Of a stretch of DNA of 20,914 bases, positions 1-9,462 are shown piece after piece. The translations under genes were made by a program, and so were the position numbers. The notes beneath the pieces are model-generated. The model ran no database searches. It had not been told where the DNA came from and saw nothing but the letters and a program-made list of their open reading frames with translations. How positions within the stretch are numbered: the first letter of the stretch is position 1; each line of letters starts with the position of its first letter. The stretch spans positions 1-20,914 of the forward strand of contig JAUCBJ010000084.1 in assembly GCA_032718475.1 (NCBI GenBank), given 5' to 3'. The stretch is from Nemertoderma westbladi (Eukaryota; Xenacoelomorpha; Nemertodermatida; Nemertodermatidae).

Positions 1-47
1 GTGGTGGTAGCCTTTCAATATGACACAGATGCTGCGGGATTGGTTAG

Positions 48-430
48 GTTGAGTAACTACTATGCAAATGTTGTTCGTATACGTGTAGCCGGGACGTGGT
101 GGAATTTCATAATAGCATTGGGGTATGCAGGTCGCTTGGTTGGTTGGATTGGTGACAGCCGTGGTGGAGTTGGCAATCAATATAATATACGCTGTAGTTG
201 GTGGCCACGTTGTCAGCATATACAGTATACAGTGGTTGGTTGCGTGAATAGGAAATAACTATGGAAATGTTCGTATACGTGTGTAGCTGGAAACGTGGCG
301 GAATTTCAACACGTATCCTACTGCAGGACTGGTAGGTTGCTTGGTTGAATGGATTGGTGACAGCAGTGGTGAGTTGGTAATCGATTCGATATAATAGGGT
401 AGTGTGGGGCTAGCCACGCGTTGAGAGGTT
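48..430. repeat. Decayed ~195-bp tandem repeat, two copies
   Basis: Two diverged direct copies start near 48 and 239. Both carry the series TTCGTATACGTGT, then GGTGGAATTTC or GGCGGAATTTC, then GCTTGGTTG, then GGATTGGTGACAGC, then a segment ending ATATAAT. The spacing is 191-197 bp. Beyond about 430 the similarity fades, although the GT-rich and GGTTGG-rich character continues to about 600. Short open frames here are not convincing as genes. Confidence 0.6.
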
Positions 431-769
431 TGGGTACGCGAAGATGAATATGCGATGGTTGGTTGATGCAACGACGCGAACCAATACTGACGGGAGGTAA
501 CAGCTGTAGGAGTAAGGAGGGCATCGCGAGGTTAGGCTACGCGTAGGTGATACGCTGCGATTGGCTGAAGGCAAGAATACTGTTGGTGACAGATGGTCAT
601 TAAACACCACAATTTAGCACCGGAATTTGGCATTTTTAATAGCCCTCTGAGATGTGGCCCGTAGCCCAGGCTAGGGAGGAGTGGTTGGAGGGCTATGCTT
701 CTCCTACTACTACCGTAAGCAGTATTGCTGTGCGGACGAAGGAAGGTCGACACCCACAAACAGAAAAAT

Positions 770-853
770 AAATAAATTTTACGAGCTTTCTGCCTCGAAT
801 AGAGGCCTAATAGAAGGCCTCTATTTGAGGCAGAAAGCTCGTAAAATTTATTT
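770..853. repeat. 84-bp hairpin with 38-bp arms
   Basis: The arms at 770-807 and 816-853 are reverse complements with one mismatch, around an 8-nt loop (TAATAGAA). The arm includes TTTACGAGCTTTCTGCCTCG. It could be a small MITE, a terminal-repeat remnant or a stem-loop RNA. No target duplication is obvious. Confidence 0.85.
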
Positions 854-1282
854 GACAACTTGACAATAAATTAAATTACTGATGATGAAGATTGATAAAA
901 ATGCTGTTCACAATTCCAAACTAGGAGGATTCAGGGATTGCCTGACCGGTATGCTATTACTCAGCCCATATTATCCTATTGCAGTATCTGAGTATTGCAG
1001 CTTTACTTCAATACGTTTGGTTTACTGGTGACCGGTACACATTTTAAATTTCAAGTAAGTAGCCTACTACTAATTATTATAGTAGCGGCTGACCGGTATT
1101 TTAAGTTTTTAGAGGTAGTATTATAAATTTAACCTGTAGACCTTACCGTGTACTCCAGGTACTGCCGTACTCACTCAATACAGCTTGGAATGCAGTATTG
1201 TTGCTGTAATTAGTCTGTTGTGTTGTATTGCTGTATTGGGAATGTTACCCTAACCAAAACAATGCACTAAAGTCAATAGAAC
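854..1282. other. Non-coding stretch with repeated TGACCGGTA motif
   Basis: I see no gene. The 9-mer TGACCGGTA occurs at about 943, 1029 and 1090, the first and last preceded by C. CAGTATTG-type words recur between 990 and 1240. This looks like decayed repeat DNA. Confidence 0.4.
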
Positions 1283-1412
1283 AAGTTACAGTTTTATTTT
1301 TGAGAATGATCAGCTGTTATTTGCGTCGAGTCTCCCTTGAGGGATGAATTCTTATTGCGTCGAAAGTACCCCCCCCCCCCCCCCCCCCCCCATCTGCTAA
1401 AGGGACAATTTG
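1283..1412 (-). repeat. Copy A (inverted) of a poly-G repeat; 23-C tract
   Basis: Read on the minus strand this stretch matches the copy at 18295-18400 on both sides of a long G run: AGCAGAT just before it, and CTCAAAAATAAAACTGTAAC after it. The homopolymer is C23 at 1369-1391. This copy has about 40 bp between the G run and the shared segment that the other copy lacks, including GACTCGACGCAAA. The plus-strand word TTGCGTCGAGT at 1320-1330 recurs near 18476. Confidence 0.7.
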
Positions 1413-2150
1413 GAAAAATATTTTTTTGGTAAGGTGTGCTCACTCTTTGAAAGCAAACATATGGTGGGAATATTGCAATGCAATAAACAAATCACTTCCC
1501 AAATCTCAAGCCCTATGCTGCTAATGTCAAGCTGCTAGCTAGACTACTTAAAATTTCCCGATCGGGTTATGTCTACACACACATACAGAATATCCTTAAA
1601 TAGAAACTTATTAAATAAATACTTAAATTGTGCGCGCAAGATAGATAAAAAATATTTTTTCACGTCCATTTAGAGGCTGGGCTCAGTATCTTTCCTATAA
1701 TGATCCAATTTAAATTCGAACACGCAGACTATAAAATGAGCAGGTTAAAATACGGACTGTACAGAAAAATAGAAAAAGTAAAAAAATAATAATTTGATAA
1801 GGTCTACTTTTTCAATATGATTTTTGTGATTATCCCCTTTATCTGGCGCACATTAATTGGTGTTTTTTAAGCTGATACAAATCGAATAGCATGAAATTGT
1901 TTATATAATTTTCCATTTACTAAGGAAGTTGTATCAGGAGATTAACTTTATTCTATTAAATTTGAAGCAACTAACTGTAGAAATAAAAATAAGCATAAAT
2001 CTCAAAAGCATTAAAGTCATATAATATTAGTCATTCTCATTGCCACCATAGATGCGTAAATAGTTACTCTAGGCTACATATTTCTTAAACGTCGCCTTCT
2101 TTATCCTCATAATCAAAAATTCTAAAAATATCAAGAAGTCATCAATATCA
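1413..2150. other. AT-rich intergenic DNA, 3' flank of the LRR gene
   Basis: I see no coding region or strong repeat. The part nearest 2150 should be the 3' untranslated region of the minus-strand LRR gene. Confidence 0.4.
1947..1952 (-). promoter_or_regulatory. Possible polyadenylation signal AATAAA
   Basis: TTTATT on the plus strand reads AATAAA on the minus strand, about 200 nt past the stop codon of the LRR gene. The hexamer is frequent by chance in AT-rich DNA, so this is only a candidate. Confidence 0.3.
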
Positions 2151-3845
2151 CTAAGTTATATAGAAGTGTTGCAACTTGCGGCACCTTTTCCACACCAAGT
2201 CACAAAATGTTTCAATAGATAGAATATTTTCCTCACGGTAGATGACATAACAGCTTATTAGACCTTCCATATTACCGGCATTGAAAATGTTTTCGAAATC
2301 AAGAATGACCTGTTCCTCCGGAGGAAAATACCCGACTTCACCTAACTGAACCCGAAGTGTAGTCAGAGAGTGCAGCGATCGCAACGCGATTATTACGGTT
2401 CCATGGCTGCAAAGCGTCATATCGAGTGTAGAAACAGTTTCGTTTACTAGAATGTCTTCGTCTCTCAAGCTGCAACCCCTTAGAACCAACGATTGTACAT
2501 TTGGAAATAATTTGAATAAATCAGCCAATGAGGTGAGGCCAATGTCGAAGGGGATTCTCAAATACTTTCCGGATTCCAGTTTCAAATATGTTAGTCCGGG
2601 TACAACAACGCCGTCTTGGGCGGCTGTGGTAATGAAGGAAGGAACAACGCAAGTACATGGTTCAACTAGAGTCAACGAAGATAGTCTCTGAAATTTATTC
2701 AATAGGTTAAATAAACTTTGTTCAGGTAGCAGATCTGCATTCGATAAACTGTGCAACCAAATTAACTGGAGGCTTTGTAATGAGTCCTTAAAAAGGGGAA
2801 TAACAAACTCATTAAGGTTATCCACAATAGGCACTCGGGTGCCGCGGCCCGGAAGAGAACGAATTGATCGATCACAAAGATTGAAAGTGGTGAAGTTGAA
2901 TCCGATCTGAGGGAGGCCGCTTTTCATCCTGTTGATGGGTTGTTGATACCTAGTTAATACGTTGAGCAATTCCATACTCATGCTAATTGCTATGGAAAAC
3001 GTGGGATACTTTAAAAAGAAGTTAGCAATTCTTTCAATCGTATCGGCAGTGTAAAACTCAGAAAGTGTAATGCTAATTCTTTCCAGGTTTTTCAGTTCAG
3101 ACACAAAATAGTCTGAAAATAAGCATAAATTCGTTTTTACTATTGCACGATCAGCTCTTTCGACATGTAGATTCACTAGATTAGGGCAACACCTAACTAT
3201 ACCAATTACAGTATTGGAACTGAGATTTCTACTGTGAATGCTCAGGGATGTGAGTTGAGGGAATACAACTGATAGCGTAAAAACTTTATCTAAGTCCAAT
3301 GAATAGATTCCGGCATTCAACGTATGCCCTGTGGCATAGAGAGTCAAAACGGCGGCGGCCATCTTAGGAAGCCAACTCAATAACACTGAGACGACATCAC
3401 GTGGAAACTCAACTAGAAAATTGTCATCAATAACGACATTGACAGGCCACTGAGGCAGCATACAATCCCAAGGAAAGATGCACGAATATGTTTCCATAAT
3501 ACCCTTCAAGGTTGGTTTATGTTGCAGTTTAGGTTCATTACCAATAAGCGATTGTTTATACATTAAATTAAGTTCGTTGAAGGCAATAACATATGAATGA
3601 ATCGTAAACTTCCAGAGTTCGTTGCGGAGTTTGGGAGCCACCCACTTTTGTAACCACTTCGAGACAAATGTCCACTGGCCGCTCTCAGCCCAATCATTGT
3701 TCCATTTCTTTCGTTCAGTTTCTACAATACTTTTAGCCAATATTCTAGTCAGATTGATTATGCATATCCCCTGGAGCGACAATAATCGACAGTTGTTCTC
3801 TCGAAGTATAACGTGTCCTATCCCTAATCCTCTAATGGAGTACAT
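2151..3845 (-). CDS. Leucine-rich-repeat protein with BC-box-like N-terminus
   Basis: This is a single uninterrupted frame of 564 codons ending in TAG. The start is the ATG at 3845-3843; the same frame has a TAG at 3890-3888 and no earlier ATG, so the frame looks complete without introns. Residues 23-32 read SLQGICIINL, fitting the elongin-binding BC-box pattern L-x3-C-x3-(hydrophobic). Residues 70-78 (APKLRNELW) recall the LPxxLxxxL stretch that follows in ZYG11/ZER1-like proteins. From about 196 on there are leucine-rich repeats of the cysteine-containing type, for example RCCPNLVNLHV at 218-228, a LKNLERISITL segment, and FPNVQSLVLRGCSL in the C-terminal third. I see no signal peptide or membrane segment. 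By inference it may be a substrate receptor of a cullin-elongin ubiquitin ligase. The alternative is an F-box-like or plain LRR scaffold. LRR is fairly secure; the ligase role is tentative. Confidence 0.75.
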   Translation of the reverse strand: MYSIRGLGIGHVILRENNCRLLSLQGICIINLTRILAKSIVETERKKWNNDWAESGQWTFVSKWLQKWVAPKLRNELWKFTIHSYVIAFNELNLMYKQSLIGNEPKLQHKPTLKGIMETYSCIFPWDCMLPQWPVNVVIDDNFLVEFPRDVVSVLLSWLPKMAAAVLTLYATGHTLNAGIYSLDLDKVFTLSVVFPQLTSLSIHSRNLSSNTVIGIVRCCPNLVNLHVERADRAIVKTNLCLFSDYFVSELKNLERISITLSEFYTADTIERIANFFLKYPTFSIAISMSMELLNVLTRYQQPINRMKSGLPQIGFNFTTFNLCDRSIRSLPGRGTRVPIVDNLNEFVIPLFKDSLQSLQLIWLHSLSNADLLPEQSLFNLLNKFQRLSSLTLVEPCTCVVPSFITTAAQDGVVVPGLTYLKLESGKYLRIPFDIGLTSLADLFKLFPNVQSLVLRGCSLRDEDILVNETVSTLDMTLCSHGTVIIALRSLHSLTTLRVQLGEVGYFPPEEQVILDFENIFNAGNMEGLISCYVIYREENILSIETFCDLVWKRCRKLQHFYIT

Positions 3846-4302
3846 CGTCAGATAGTTCAAGGTTATAGCTGCAGCTGGGTTGTACAGCTACCAAGGACGA
3901 TGATGCCCACACCCTACATACCGCGATACCGGTACCGCTTCATAATGTTCGTCGGTTTTAAGCCTATTAGACAATCTATCTGCCTCTGCCTATGGCAGCT
4001 TATTATGAGTATTGTATGGCAATTTATATATTATAATCTATCTCTATATCTATCTGTATCTATACAAACCCCATCATACAGCTCTACAGTAATTCAATCA
4101 AGCAAGGACAAAAACCAATCAGAAACCAGCAGTAAGGAATTCAGTGCTGAGTTTTGGTTTGGGTTGGTCTAGGTTCAGTATGGTTTGGGATATAGTGTCT
4201 CAAAAGGATCAAAATCATAACAATTACTGTAGTATTTAGAAATAATATAATAGTGAATGTAAAAAATGAAATCACTCATGAAAATATTTAAAAGATGTCC
4301 AA
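3846..4302. other. Upstream flank of the LRR gene
   Basis: I see no gene. On the minus strand, TATATAAAT lies near 4022-4030, about 180 nt before the LRR start codon; it could be a TATA element but AT-rich DNA gives many such matches. Open frames here are short and of simple composition. Confidence 0.3.
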
Positions 4303-4325
4303 TTGTTATTGCGGCAATAAATTCG

Positions 4326-4464
4326 CCCATGTGAAGTTTCCCAGGATTCCCTTTCCCAGCGAAAAAAAAAACACATCGAAAATGAATTTGGCCCATTCAC
4401 TATCATTAGGCAACTTTCGTATTTTCGACCATCTTCCCAAACAGTCTGGGAAACTTCACATGGG
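4326..4464. repeat. Perfect 19-bp inverted repeat, left edge of the satellite complex
   Basis: CCCATGTGAAGTTTCCCAG at 4326-4344 is the exact reverse complement of 4446-4464. A third copy with one mismatch lies at 9444-9462, in the orientation of the 4446 copy and opposite to the 4326 copy. The word TTATTGCGGC lies on the outer side of both outermost copies, near 4303 and near 9475. This suggests terminal inverted repeats around the 5 kb in between. Confidence 0.7.
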
Positions 4465-4506
4465 GGTATTTTGGTATTCACGTGCTGCGCGAAGTCATCT
4501 TTTTTT

Positions 4507-5935
4507 GAGGGGGGATAGTCTGTTGATCAGTCGGTCGGACGGTGAGTGAGAAGGTGGGCGGGTGGGTGGGTTGGAAGGTGGGTGGGTTGGAAGATGGGAA
4601 TGCGGATGGATGAGAAGGTGGGAAGATGGGAATGCGGATGGGAAGGTGGGTGGGAATGTAGGAAGATGGGAATGTGGGAAGGTGGCTGGGAATGTGGCAA
4701 GGTGGATGGGAATGTGGATGAGAATGTAGGAAGATGGGAAGGTGGGTGGGAATGTAGGAAGATGGGAATGTGGGAAGGTGGCTGGGAATGTGGCAAGGTG
4801 GATGGGAATGTGGATGAGAATGTAGGAAGATGGGAAGGTGGGTGGGAATGTAGGAAGATGGGAATGCGGGAAGGTGGATGGGAATGTGGGAAGGTGGATG
4901 GGAATGTGGGAAGGTGGATGGGAATGTGGGGAGGTGGGTGGGAATGAGGAAGATGGGAATGTGGGAAGTGGATGGGAAGGTGGATGGGAATGTGGGGAGG
5001 TGGGTGGGAATGATGAAGATGGGAAGGTGGTTGGGAATGTAGGATGATGGGAATGGAATGTCGGAAGGAGGATGGGAATTTGGGAAGATGGGAAGGTGGA
5101 TGGGAATGTGTGAAGGTGGATGGGAATGTAGGAAGATGGGAAGGTGGATGGGAATGTGGGAAGGTGGATGGGAATGTGGGAAGATGGTTGGAAATGTGGG
5201 ACGATGGGAAGGTGGGTGGGAAGATGGGAAGGTGGATGGGGATGTGTGAAGGTGGATGGGAATGTAGGAAGATAGGAATGTAGGAAGATGGGAAGGTGGA
5301 TGGGAATGGGGGAATATGGGAAGGTGGATGGGAATGTGGGAAGATGGGAAGGTGGATGGGAATGTAGGAAGATGGATCGAATGAGGGAAGATGGATGGGA
5401 ATGTGGGAAGATGGGAATGTGTGGATGGGAATGTGGGAATATGGGAATGTGGATGGGAATGTGGTAAGGTGGATGGGGATGTGTGAAGGTGGATGGGAAT
5501 GTAGGAAGATAGGAATGTAGGAAGATGGGAAGGTGGATGGGAATGGGGGAATATGGGAAGGTGGATGGGAATGTGGGAAGATGGGAAGGTGGATGGGAAT
5601 GTGGGAAGATGGATCGAATGAGGGAAGATGGATGGGAATGTGGGAAGATGGTTGGGAATGTGGGAAGATGGGAAGGTGGGTGGGAAGATGGGAAGGTGGA
5701 TGGGAATGTGGGAAGGTGGATGGGAATGTGTGAAGGTGGATGGGAATGTAGGAAGATGAGAATGTGGGAAGGTGGATGGGAATGTGGGAAGGTGAGTGGG
5801 AATGAGGAAGATGAGAATGTGGGAAGATGGGAAGGTGGTTGGGAATGTAGGAATGTGGGAAGGTGGATGGGAATGTGGGATGGTGGCTGGGTGGGAAAGT
5901 GGGAAGATTCATGGGAATGTGGGAAGATGTGAATA
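4507..5935 (+). repeat. G-rich minisatellite block 1
   Basis: The block opens with TCTGTTGATCAGTCGGTCGG and continues as variants of the 20-bp unit GTGGGAAGGTGGATGGGAAT, built from TGGGAA sub-repeats. Higher-order periods are visible: about 97 bp (GTGGCT at 4682 and 4779) and 237 bp (GGGGGAATATGGG at 5308 and 5545). The plus strand is almost free of C. As a result the minus strand stays open for 470 codons (4527-5939), giving a Pro/His/Ser/Phe-rich string that I regard as a composition artefact. The end (GTGGCTGGGTGGGAA, then a segment with TTCATGGGAATG) matches the end of block 2. Confidence 0.95.
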
Positions 5936-6545
5936 ACAATGTTTATTGTTTGGATAGAAAAGCGCGCTGCTGTAACCTACTCCTTTCCCTCAATTGGTAG
6001 GTAAAACAACGTTTATTGTTTTGTTTAGAAAAGCCGCATCTGTAAACTACTCCCTTCCTTCAATTGGTAGATATCAACGTTTATTGTTTTGGTTAGAAAA
6101 GCCTGCCTCTGTAACCTGCTCCTTTCTCTCGATTGTTAGGTAACAACATCGTGCCCGCCTCTGTAACCTGCTCCTTTCCCTCAATTTGTAACAATATCGT
6201 TTATTGTTTTGGTTAGAAAAGCCCGCCTCTGTAACCTGCTCCTTTCCCTCAATTGGTAACAATATCGTTTATTGTTTTGGTTAGAAAAGCCCGCTTCTGT
6301 AACCTGCTCCTTTCTCTCGATTGGTATGTAACAACATTGTTTATTGGTTCGTTTAGAAAAGCCCGCCTCTGTAACCTGCTCCTTTCCCTCAATTGGTAAC
6401 AATATCGTTTATTGTTTTGGTTAGAAAAGCGCGCCTCTGTAACCTGCTCCTTTCCCTCAATTGGTAAAAACGTCGTTTATTGTTTTGGTTAGAAAAACCC
6501 GCCTCTGTAACCTGCTCCTTTCTCTCCATTGGTAGGGAAAAATAA
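5936..6545. repeat. 68-bp tandem array 1 (about 9 copies)
   Basis: GTTTATTG (GTTTATTGTT in most copies) starts at about 5941, 6011, 6079, 6199, 6267, 6339, 6407 and 6475, mostly 68 bp apart. A shortened copy near 6151 lacks the first 20 bp of the unit. Each unit includes TAGAAAAGC, CTGTAACCTGCTCCTTTC and a variant of CAATTGGTA. There are no unique spacers, so it is not CRISPR-like. A related core lies at 18405-18431. Confidence 0.95.
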
Positions 6546-6548
6546 CGT

Positions 6549-6690
6549 CATTCCCATCTTCCCACATTCCCATCTCCCTACATTCCCATCTTCCTACATT
6601 CCCACCCATCTTCCCACCTTCCCAAATTCCCATCCACCTGCCCATCTTCCTACATTTTCACCCACCTTCCCAAATTCCCACCCCCCCTCT
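6549..6690 (-). repeat. Inverted piece of the minisatellite
   Basis: Here the plus strand carries the C-rich complement (TTCCCATCTTCCCACATTCC and variants), opposite to blocks 1 and 2. It ends in a C7 run that meets a T-then-G run at 6683-6711, where the orientation switches to that of block 2. This is a small inversion or foldback at the junction of the two blocks. Confidence 0.9.
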
Positions 6691-6710
6691 TTTTTTGGGG
6701 GGCGGGGGGG

Positions 6711-8910
6711 GATGGTCTGTTGATCAGTCGGTCGGACGGTGAGTAAGAAGGTGGGCGGGTGGGTGGGGGGAAGGTGGGTGGGTTGGAAGGTGGGAAGATG
6801 GGAATATGGGTGGATGAGAAGATGGGAATGCGGGAAGGCGGATGGGAAGGTGGGTGGGAATGTAGGAAGATGGGAATGTGGGTGGGAATGTAGGAAGATG
6901 AGAATGTGGGAAGGTGGATGGGAATGTGGGAAGGTGGATGGGAAGGTGGATGAGAATGTAGGAAGATGGGAAGGTGGATGAGAATGTAGGAAGATGGGAA
7001 GGTGGGTGGGAATGTAGGAAGATGGGAATGTGGGAAGGTGGATGGGAATGTGGGAATATGGGAATGTGGTAAGGTGGATGGGGATGTGGGAAGGTGGATA
7101 GGAATGTAGGAAGATAGGAAGATGGGAAGGTGGATGGGAATGGGGGAATATGGGAAGGTGGATGGGAATGTGAGAAGATGGGAAGGTGGATGGGAATGTA
7201 GGAAGATGGATGGAATGAGGGAAGATGGATGGGAATGTGGGAAGATGGTTGGGAATGTGGGAAGATGGGAAGGTGGGTGGGAATGTGGGAAGATGGGAAG
7301 GTGGATGGGAATGTGGGAAGGTGGATGGGAATGTGTGAAGGTGGATGGGAATGTAGGAAGATGAGAATGTGGGAAGGTGGATGGGAATGTGGGAAGGTGA
7401 GTGGGAATGAGGAAGATGAGAATGTGGGAAGATGGGAATGTGGTAAGGTGGATGGGGATGTGGGAAGGTGGATGGGAATGTAGGAAGATGGGAAGGTGGA
7501 TGGGAATGGGGGAATATGGGAAGGTGGATGGGAATGTGGGAAGATGGGAAGGTGGATGGGAATGTAGGAAGATGGATGGAATGAGGGAAGATGGATGGGA
7601 ATGTGGGAAGATGGGAATATGGGAAGGTGGGTGGGAAGGTGGATGGGAATGTGGATGGGAATGTGTGAAGGTGGATGGGAATGTAGGAAGATGAGAATGT
7701 GGGAAGGTGGATGGGAATGTGGGAAGGTGAGTGGGAATGAGGAAGATGGGAATGTGGGTGGGAATGTAGGAAGATGGGAATGTGGGAAAGTGGATGGGAA
7801 TGTGGGGAGGTGGATGGGAAGGTGGATGAGAATGTAGGAAGATGGGAAGGTGGATGAGAATGTAGGAAGATGGGAAGGTGGGTGGGAATGTAGGAAGATG
7901 GGAATGTGGGAAGGTGGATGGGAAGATGGGAAGTTGGATGGGAATGTGGGAAGGCGGATGGGAATGTGGGGAGATGGGAATGTGGGAAGGTGGATGGGAA
8001 TGAGGAAGATGGGAATGTGGGAAAGTGGATGGGAATGTGGGGAGGTGGGAATGTGTGGAGGTGGGTGGGAATGAGGAAGATGGGAATGTGGCAATGTGGA
8101 TGGGAATGTGGGATGATGGGAATGGAATGTGGGAAGGTGGATGGGAATTTGGGAAGGTGGATGGGAATGTGTGAAGGTGGATGGGAATGTAGGAGGATGG
8201 GAATGTGGGAAGGTGGATGGGAATGTAGGAAGATGGTAATGTGGGAAGGTGGATGGGAATGTGGGAAGGTGGGTGGGAATGACGAAGATGGGTATGTGGG
8301 AAGATGGGAATGTGGAAGGTGGATGGGAATGTGGGAAGATGGTAAGGTGGATGGGGATGTGGGAAGGTGGATGGGAATGTAGGAAGATGGGAAGGTGGAT
8401 GGGAATGTGGGAAGATGGGAATATGTGAAGGTGGATGGGAATGTAGGAAGATGGGAAGGTGGATGGGAATGTGAGAAGATGGATGGGAATGTGGGAAGGT
8501 GGATGGGAATGTGTAAATGTGGATAGGGATGTGGGAAGGTGGATGGAAATGTGGGTAGGAAGGTGGGTGGGAATGAGGAAGATGGGAATGTGCGAAGGTA
8601 GGTGGGAATGTGTAAATGTGGATAGGAATGTGGGAAGGTGGATGGAAATGTGGGTAGGAAGGTGGGTGGGAATGAGGAAGATGGGAATGTAGGAAGATGG
8701 GAAAGTGGGTGGGAATGTGGGAAAGTGGATGGGAATGTGGGGAGGTGGATGGGATTGTAGGAAGATGGGAAGGTGGATGGGAATGTGGGAAGGTTAGTGG
8801 GAATGAGGAAGATGAGAATGTGGGAAGATGGGAATGTGGGAAGGTGGATGGAATGTGGGATGGTGGCTGGGTGGGAAGTTTCATGGGAATGTGGGAAGAT
8901 GTGAATAATA
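6711..8910 (+). repeat. G-rich minisatellite block 2
   Basis: The leader with GATCAGTCGGTCGGACGGTG and the closing segment are the same as in block 1, and so is the 20-bp unit family. Variants shared with block 1 include GGGGGAATATGGG at 7142 and 7508 (366 bp apart) and the GGAATGAGGGAAGATGG type. The block is longer than block 1 (2.2 versus 1.4 kb). Minus-strand frames of 744 and 456 codons overlap in different phases, which shows that openness comes from base composition. Confidence 0.95.
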
Positions 8911-9185
8911 ATGTTTATTGTTTGGATAGAAAAGCCGGATGCTGTAAACTACTCCCTTCCTTCAATTGGTAGATAACAACGTTTATTGTTTTGGTTAGAA
9001 AAGCCTGCCTCTGTAACTTGCTCCTTTCTCTCGATTGTTAAGGTAACAACATCGTTTATTGTTTCGTTTAGAAATGCCCGCCTCTGTAACCTGCTCCTTT
9101 CCCTCAATTGGTAACAATATCGATTATTGTTGTGGTTAGAAAAGCCCGCCTCTGTAACCTGCTCCTTTCTCTCGATTGATATGTA
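8911..9185. repeat. 68-bp tandem array 2 (4 copies)
   Basis: Units start at about 8913, 8981, 9054 and 9122. The first matches the first units of array 1, including the less usual form with CTGTAAACTACTCCCTTCC. So leader, minisatellite and 68-bp array form one macro-unit that is present twice in direct orientation. Confidence 0.95.
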
Positions 9186-9189
9186 ATGA

Positions 9190-9420
9190 TGTATGTTGAC
9201 CCATATGTTGTACAATATATGTTTATATATTATATTATATATAATATATGTTTACGTCTTACCTATGGCTGCATTGGTGCATGGGATTTATTTTGTATGT
9301 TTTCGTCTTACCTATGGCTGCATTGGTGGTGCATGGGATTTATTTTGTATGTTTACATATGTTGACATATGTTGTTGTATATATGTTGACCATATGTTGT
9401 ATAATGTATGTTGACCCATT
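9190..9420. repeat. 51-bp tandem duplication within TA-rich repeats
   Basis: CGTCTTACCTATGGCTGCAT occurs at about 9255 and 9304, each followed by GGTGCATGGGATTTATTTTG; the second copy has an extra GGT. The flanks hold repeated ATGTTGACC words (about 9192, 9386, 9409) and a TATATTATATTATATATAAT stretch. Confidence 0.8.
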
Positions 9421-9462
9421 TTAATACGACTTTCCCGGGCACTCTGGGAAAGTTCACATGGG

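Larger units (their letters stand above)
4326..9462. mobile_element. Possible non-autonomous element filled with satellite arrays
   Basis: The stretch is bounded by inverted copies of a 19-bp sequence with similar outside words. Inside are two large blocks, each made of a GATCAGTCGGTCGG-type leader, a G-rich minisatellite, a shared closing segment, and an array of 68-bp units. I see no transposase frame and could not identify a target-site duplication. Foldback-type and satellite-bearing TIR elements are known in animals; placing this one among them is inference. It could equally be a local satellite cluster next to dispersed repeats. Confidence 0.35.

Noticed and set aside
3900-4172. 90-codon plus-strand frame
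   Set aside because: Low-complexity Tyr/Ser/Ile-rich translation of a TATC-type simple repeat, with no recognisable domain.
4527-5939. 470-codon minus-strand frame as a gene
   Set aside because: It is a translation of the C/T/A-rich strand of the minisatellite, has no domain, and openness follows from the lack of stop-forming words.
6074-6402. Repeated peptide frames containing ERKEQVTEAGFSNQ
   Set aside because: They are translations of the 68-bp tandem unit, broken by small length changes between units.
5936-6545. CRISPR-like array
   Set aside because: The 68-bp units are directly adjacent with no unique spacers, and the setting is eukaryotic.
6650-8884. 744- and 456-codon minus-strand frames as genes
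   Set aside because: They overlap in different phases over the same repeat, so composition explains both.
4545-8905. Telomere or subtelomere repeat
   Set aside because: The unit is a variable 20-mer rather than a TTAGG-type repeat, and unique sequence lies on both sides.
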